Shown piece by piece: positions 61,405 to 64,000 of a DNA stretch of 64,000 nt. The DNA comes from Streptantibioticus silvisoli (GTDB taxonomy: Bacteria; Actinomycetota; Actinomycetes; Streptomycetales; Streptomycetaceae), in NCBI RefSeq assembly GCF_027947535.2, contig NZ_JAAGKO020000039.1, forward strand, positions 1 through 64,000. Direction: 5' to 3'. The notes beneath the pieces were generated by a model that did not search any database, was not told the DNA's origin, and worked only from the letters and a program-made list of their open reading frames with translations. The position numbers and the translations under genes were made by a program. Positions within the stretch are counted from its first letter, which is position 1. Every line of letters begins with the position of its first letter.

Positions 61405-61438
61405 CGAAGGGCCCCACCGCGACCGGTGGGGCCCTTCG
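61405..61438 (-). terminator. tRNA-type terminator hairpin
   Basis: CGAAGGGCCCCACC and GGTGGGGCCCTTCG form a perfect 14-bp stem with a 6-nt loop, located 22 bp beyond the CCA end of tRNA fragment B on the minus strand, where a tRNA terminator belongs. Confidence 0.75.
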
Positions 61439-61460
61439 ACGTATTGCCCGGTGAGAGCAA

Positions 61461-61516
61461 TGGCGGAGGATACGAGATTCGAACTCGTGAGGGGTTGCCC
61501 CCAACACGCTTTCCAA
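61461..61516 (-). tRNA. truncated tRNA-Ser 3' end, fragment B (att-like remnant)
   Basis: The minus strand reads TTGGAAAGCGTG (anticodon loop with GGA and 3' anticodon stem), GGGGGCAACCCC (long variable arm, class II), the canonical T arm CGAGTTCGAATCTCG and ATCCTCCGCCA with encoded CCA. The sequence 5' of the anticodon loop does not form the D arm or the 5' acceptor strand, so only the 3' part is present. This is the shape of the displaced end left when an element integrates into a tRNA gene. Confidence 0.8.
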
Positions 61517-61733
61517 TTGACCGCCTGCCCGTTCTGGCGTATGCGGTAGCGCCTGGACCTGCGCATTCCCGTGCTCCGAGAGGGTCTCTGAACCTCCGTG
61601 GACGCCTATGGGCGAGACCAAAACTGAGACCGGACAGGAGCCAGCGGCCCGGTACACGGCATCGCCGTCAGGCCGAAGCAGCGACGTATTCGCGAAGCAG
61701 GGCAGCCGTGCCTATGGTGGAGCCTGACGTGAA

Positions 61734-62468
61734 TCAGAACATTCCTGCGAGGGCGACCTTCGCAAGAGTCTCCGTGCCAAGGGTGGAGGAGGGGTCGAGG
61801 GTGAGCTCGCCCAATATGTGGATCGCGGTTTCTTGGTCGCCGCCCCGGCGCAACAGAAGCGCTTTGTTGATCAGCAGCATGCCCTTGGTCTCAAGGTCGG
61901 GATTGCTCTCCAGCCCCTTCGCGATCGCTTGCAACTGGTCGTGCGAGCCGGTCATCAGGGTCGCGAGTTCCTCCCATGCCGGCGGGAACTGCGGGTGTCG
62001 TGCCACGATGCCTTGGAGTATCGCCTTCTTCTTCTCAGGATCGCTGACCCATTCGAGTCGTATGAATGCCATGCTGAAGCCAGTGAACAGAGTTCCGGCC
62101 CGCTCTCTTCGAAGCATGTCGAGAGCGGTCTTGCGGGTGAAGAATCCGCGTGGGGCGAGGCGGTCGACGCGCTCGTAGAGCTCTTCGGCCTTGGCGGTGT
62201 CTCCCTGGAGCAAAATGGTGAACGCTGCGTCATAGGGTGGGTAGGGCCAGGCGGGAGCGAGTGCCTGAGTCTGGCCGAGAAAGGTGAGAGCACGGTCGTA
62301 ATCGCCGCGTCCGCCTGCTTTCCGGGCCCGCTGATGCAGGAGCCTGGCCTGCGCGGGCACTTGCTCGCCACCTGTGACTTCCCAGTTCACTTTGCCGGTG
62401 AAGCCTTTGAGGTCCTGAGTGGTGATCTCTTGCCCGGCCGAGTTTCTGAACACGAGCCGTGCCGTCAT
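61734..62468 (-). CDS. TPR-repeat protein
   Basis: A 244-aa soluble protein. After an N-terminal beta segment (RLVFRNSAGQEITTQDLKG) come tetratricopeptide-like repeats: ALTFLGQTQALAPAWPYPPYD, AKAEELYERVDRLAPRG, AILQGIVARHPQFPPAWEEL and AIHILGELTLDPSS, the A/W/P positions being those of TPRs. Likely a protein-interaction module. It lies 172 bp downstream of the nuclease-like gene on the same strand, without coupling. Confidence 0.75.
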   Translation of the reverse strand: MTARLVFRNSAGQEITTQDLKGFTGKVNWEVTGGEQVPAQARLLHQRARKAGGRGDYDRALTFLGQTQALAPAWPYPPYDAAFTILLQGDTAKAEELYERVDRLAPRGFFTRKTALDMLRRERAGTLFTGFSMAFIRLEWVSDPEKKKAILQGIVARHPQFPPAWEELATLMTGSHDQLQAIAKGLESNPDLETKGMLLINKALLLRRGGDQETAIHILGELTLDPSSTLGTETLAKVALAGMF

Positions 62469-62640
62469 CGAAGTCTCGCAGCCCCAGCGTCCTGGCAGCG
62501 GTGGTTGTGTATCGCTTGCTGCGACGGCTGAGGTTATCGGGGCCCGTGCCCCTCATCTCAACGGCGCGGGACCGGGCGATCGCGCTCAACCCAGGCGCTG
62601 GAAGACGACCTGCCGTACCCGAGTCTTTTCGAAGCCGGCG

Positions 62641-64000
62641 TCATCCATTCAGCGACTGGGAGAGTTCCTGAGCCGTCATGCGGAATCCCCGGTCCGCAGT
62701 GGATCCGTCGAAGAGGATGCCTTCGCTGCGCAGCACGTCCACCGCGGTGTCTGTGCGTTCGGGGTCCGTCCAACGGAACCTGGCGCTGACGCGTCTCTTG
62801 ACCGTAAGCACTCGCCAGGCGTTGGGACACTGCCCACAGTTGCCGATGTGGGTGCCGACCGGGAGGGCATGGCTGTTGATGGCTGCGGCCACGTCGCCAT
62901 ACGTCGTCCAGCGTCCGGAGGGTATCGCGGCCAGCACGGTGTGGAGGTCCGTCCAGTCCCTGCCGGTGGATCCGGTGCCTCCTGCCTGCTTGGCGAGCTG
63001 GACCAGGTCGGCTTCCGCCACGGCGGCCCACTCATCCGGGTCGACGCCGTCCGGGACATGGTCGGCGTCCACCACCCACCAGGTCGTGCCCTGGATGCCG
63101 GAGGCGGTACGACCCGTCACCGCCGTGAAGATGTGCTCGGCCAGGCCTGTGGCGGAGTACCGCTTTCCGTCCGCACCCCAGGTGAGTGGCTTGGCGGTGT
63201 TGTTGTTCCACACCGCCCTCGACCGGCCGTCCGTCTCGGCTGCCCAGACGGTGATCCGCTCCCGGATCGCCTCCGGTGCGCCGTGCTGCGGCACCAGGCG
63301 CAGCCGTGTTCCGTCCGGCAGAAGGCCGGTACCGACAAGGACGTGCACGGCGTTCTGCACCCGTGAGCGTTCCTTGATCTTCTTGGCCGCGGCCTCCGAC
63401 TCCATCCGGGCAGGGCCGAGAGTGATCTCCTCGACCTCCGGCGTCGGATACACCTTGGTGAAACCGGCGACGAGGTGCCCTTCCACCTTCCACAGACTGA
63501 CCTGGACCAGGTCGATGTCCAGATTCATCTCCGAGAGCCACACGACGGTGTGGGTCACCTGCTTGGGGAACTCCGCGGCAATGACGACGAGCCGTGGGCG
63601 CTGGAGCAGTTCGGGGTCCCACTCGCCGTCCACGTGGTCGAGCAGACGCTGCCGGCACTCGTCCTCTGTCACCGTCTCGCCCCGGGCGACGCGGAACCTG
63701 TGGTGCGCCTGAGCGAGGGTACGGAGGTCGAACCGGGACACCAGGGCCGCGTACGTGATCGCCTGGAGGTGGACGTCGCGGTCCGCCATGCCCCGTTTCA
63801 ACTCCACGACGACGAGCCGCCCGGTCGCGTCCAGGCCCAGAACGTCCAGCCGGTCCTTGGCGGGCACACCGTCGGCGTCGGCCCACCGGTCGAACTCCGC
63901 CGTGACGACCAGCACCGACTCGCCCAGCACCTGCGGGTGTGCGATGACCCACTCCTGGAGGTGCCGCCGCTCCAGAAGGCCCTCCGCCGCCAGGCCGGTC
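62641..64000 (-). CDS. PD-(D/E)XK-like nuclease fused to alkyltransferase-like domain (5' end cut)
   Basis: The gene runs off the right edge; at least 453 codons are present, since the frame is open to 64000 and reads LLERRHLQEWVIAHPQVLGE there, the usual DUF91/NucS-like beginning. The nuclease core follows: DRLDVLGLDATGRLVVVELKRG gives Asp...Glu-x-Lys and then QAITYAALV. A middle DUF4357-like part (LTWGADGKRYSATGLAEHI) is followed by a C-terminal alkyltransferase-like domain (IPSGRWTTYGDVAAAIN, VGTHIGNCGQCPNAWRVL). There the usual PCHRV acceptor is PNAWRV, so no alkyl-accepting Cys. Probably recognises damaged or modified DNA and cuts it. Confidence 0.72.
   Translation of the reverse strand, partial: TGLAAEGLLERRHLQEWVIAHPQVLGESVLVVTAEFDRWADADGVPAKDRLDVLGLDATGRLVVVELKRGMADRDVHLQAITYAALVSRFDLRTLAQAHHRFRVARGETVTEDECRQRLLDHVDGEWDPELLQRPRLVVIAAEFPKQVTHTVVWLSEMNLDIDLVQVSLWKVEGHLVAGFTKVYPTPEVEEITLGPARMESEAAAKKIKERSRVQNAVHVLVGTGLLPDGTRLRLVPQHGAPEAIRERITVWAAETDGRSRAVWNNNTAKPLTWGADGKRYSATGLAEHIFTAVTGRTASGIQGTTWWVVDADHVPDGVDPDEWAAVAEADLVQLAKQAGGTGSTGRDWTDLHTVLAAIPSGRWTTYGDVAAAINSHALPVGTHIGNCGQCPNAWRVLTVKRRVSARFRWTDPERTDTAVDVLRSEGILFDGSTADRGFRMTAQELSQSLNG

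Larger units (their letters stand above)
61080..61733. other. gene-free stretch containing tRNA fragment B
   Basis: No supportable gene; the open frames cross the tRNA fragment and hairpin. Contains the hairpin 61405-61438 and the tRNA remnant 61461-61516. Confidence 0.5.

Noticed and set aside
61461-61516. Intact tRNA-Ser gene
   Set aside because: The D arm and 5' acceptor strand are missing on the minus strand beyond 61516; only the 3' part exists.
1-64000. CRISPR array, rRNA operon or complete prophage
   Set aside because: No matching repeats, no conserved rRNA segments and no phage structural or packaging genes were seen in the window.

Overview
The window is very GC-rich actinomycete DNA and reads as a streptomycete chromosome segment, Streptomyces or a close relative. 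The evidence is GTG/TTG starts, rare TTA (bldA-type) codons confined to some accessory genes, an XRE/DUF397 regulator family, a snapalysin-type protease, a SpoIIE-type phosphatase with a HATPase domain, and DasR-like operator sites. I see no rRNA genes, no CRISPR array, no intact tRNA and no intact transposase or integrase. Much of the window looks like accessory chromosome: small transporter, regulator and biosynthetic cassettes separated by GC-rich minisatellites.

Layout. 1-3.7 kb: the end of an alpha/beta hydrolase, a DHA2 exporter, a GNAT enzyme, a tiny zinc-ribbon-like protein and a HicB-like protein. 3.8-6.75 kb (minus): an XRE/DUF5753 regulator followed by six tandem DUF397 genes; each repeat unit also carries a remnant of the regulator's 3' end. 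7.4-11.35 kb: a carbamoyltransferase, a HAD hydrolase and an MFS exporter. 11.4-14.05 kb: a decayed IS5-type transposase beside a lower-GC, TTA-rich two-gene unit (IMPase-like enzyme plus an unrecognised 423-aa protein). 14.3-31.7 kb: secreted and cell-surface proteins, a 1028-aa receptor-like membrane protein, a streptomycin-kinase-like enzyme, a small secreted peptide with a Cys-rich partner, a GAF-SpoIIE-HATPase regulator, an ArsB-like permease, a peptidoglycan amidase and a VWA-protein pair.

32-33.5 kb (minus) is an NfeD-like/flotillin pair. 34.07-39.04 kb is the most interesting locus: a Crp/Fnr regulator with conserved cyclic-nucleotide-binding residues, then three overlapping genes. 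These are a class III nucleotide-cyclase-like protein that keeps both metal-binding aspartates, a P-loop ATPase, and an unknown protein. The cyclase tail and the ATPase N-terminus share an NGxxNTGxxxGGQ motif, which could be a homotypic interaction motif. I infer a cyclic-nucleotide signalling or conflict system.

39-48.6 kb holds a TolB-like lipoprotein, a GntR gene and divergent partner, a LysR/MFS pair, a MerR regulator, a cold-shock protein and a DEAD-box helicase. 48.7-54.1 kb (minus) is a tight five-gene operon (Fe/2OG dioxygenase, GT-like protein, PLP decarboxylase, GNAT, MFS) that looks like a complete small-molecule pathway. At 55 kb a GH3 N-acetylglucosaminidase gene has DasR-like sites on its promoter. 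From 58 kb to the end there is a snapalysin and then a region marked by two truncated tRNA-Ser 3' ends in the same orientation. I interpret these as displaced attachment sites of integrative elements. The cargo includes a lipoprotein, a PIG-L deacetylase, a TPR protein and, running off the window, a PD-(D/E)XK-like nuclease fused to a cysteine-less alkyltransferase-like domain.
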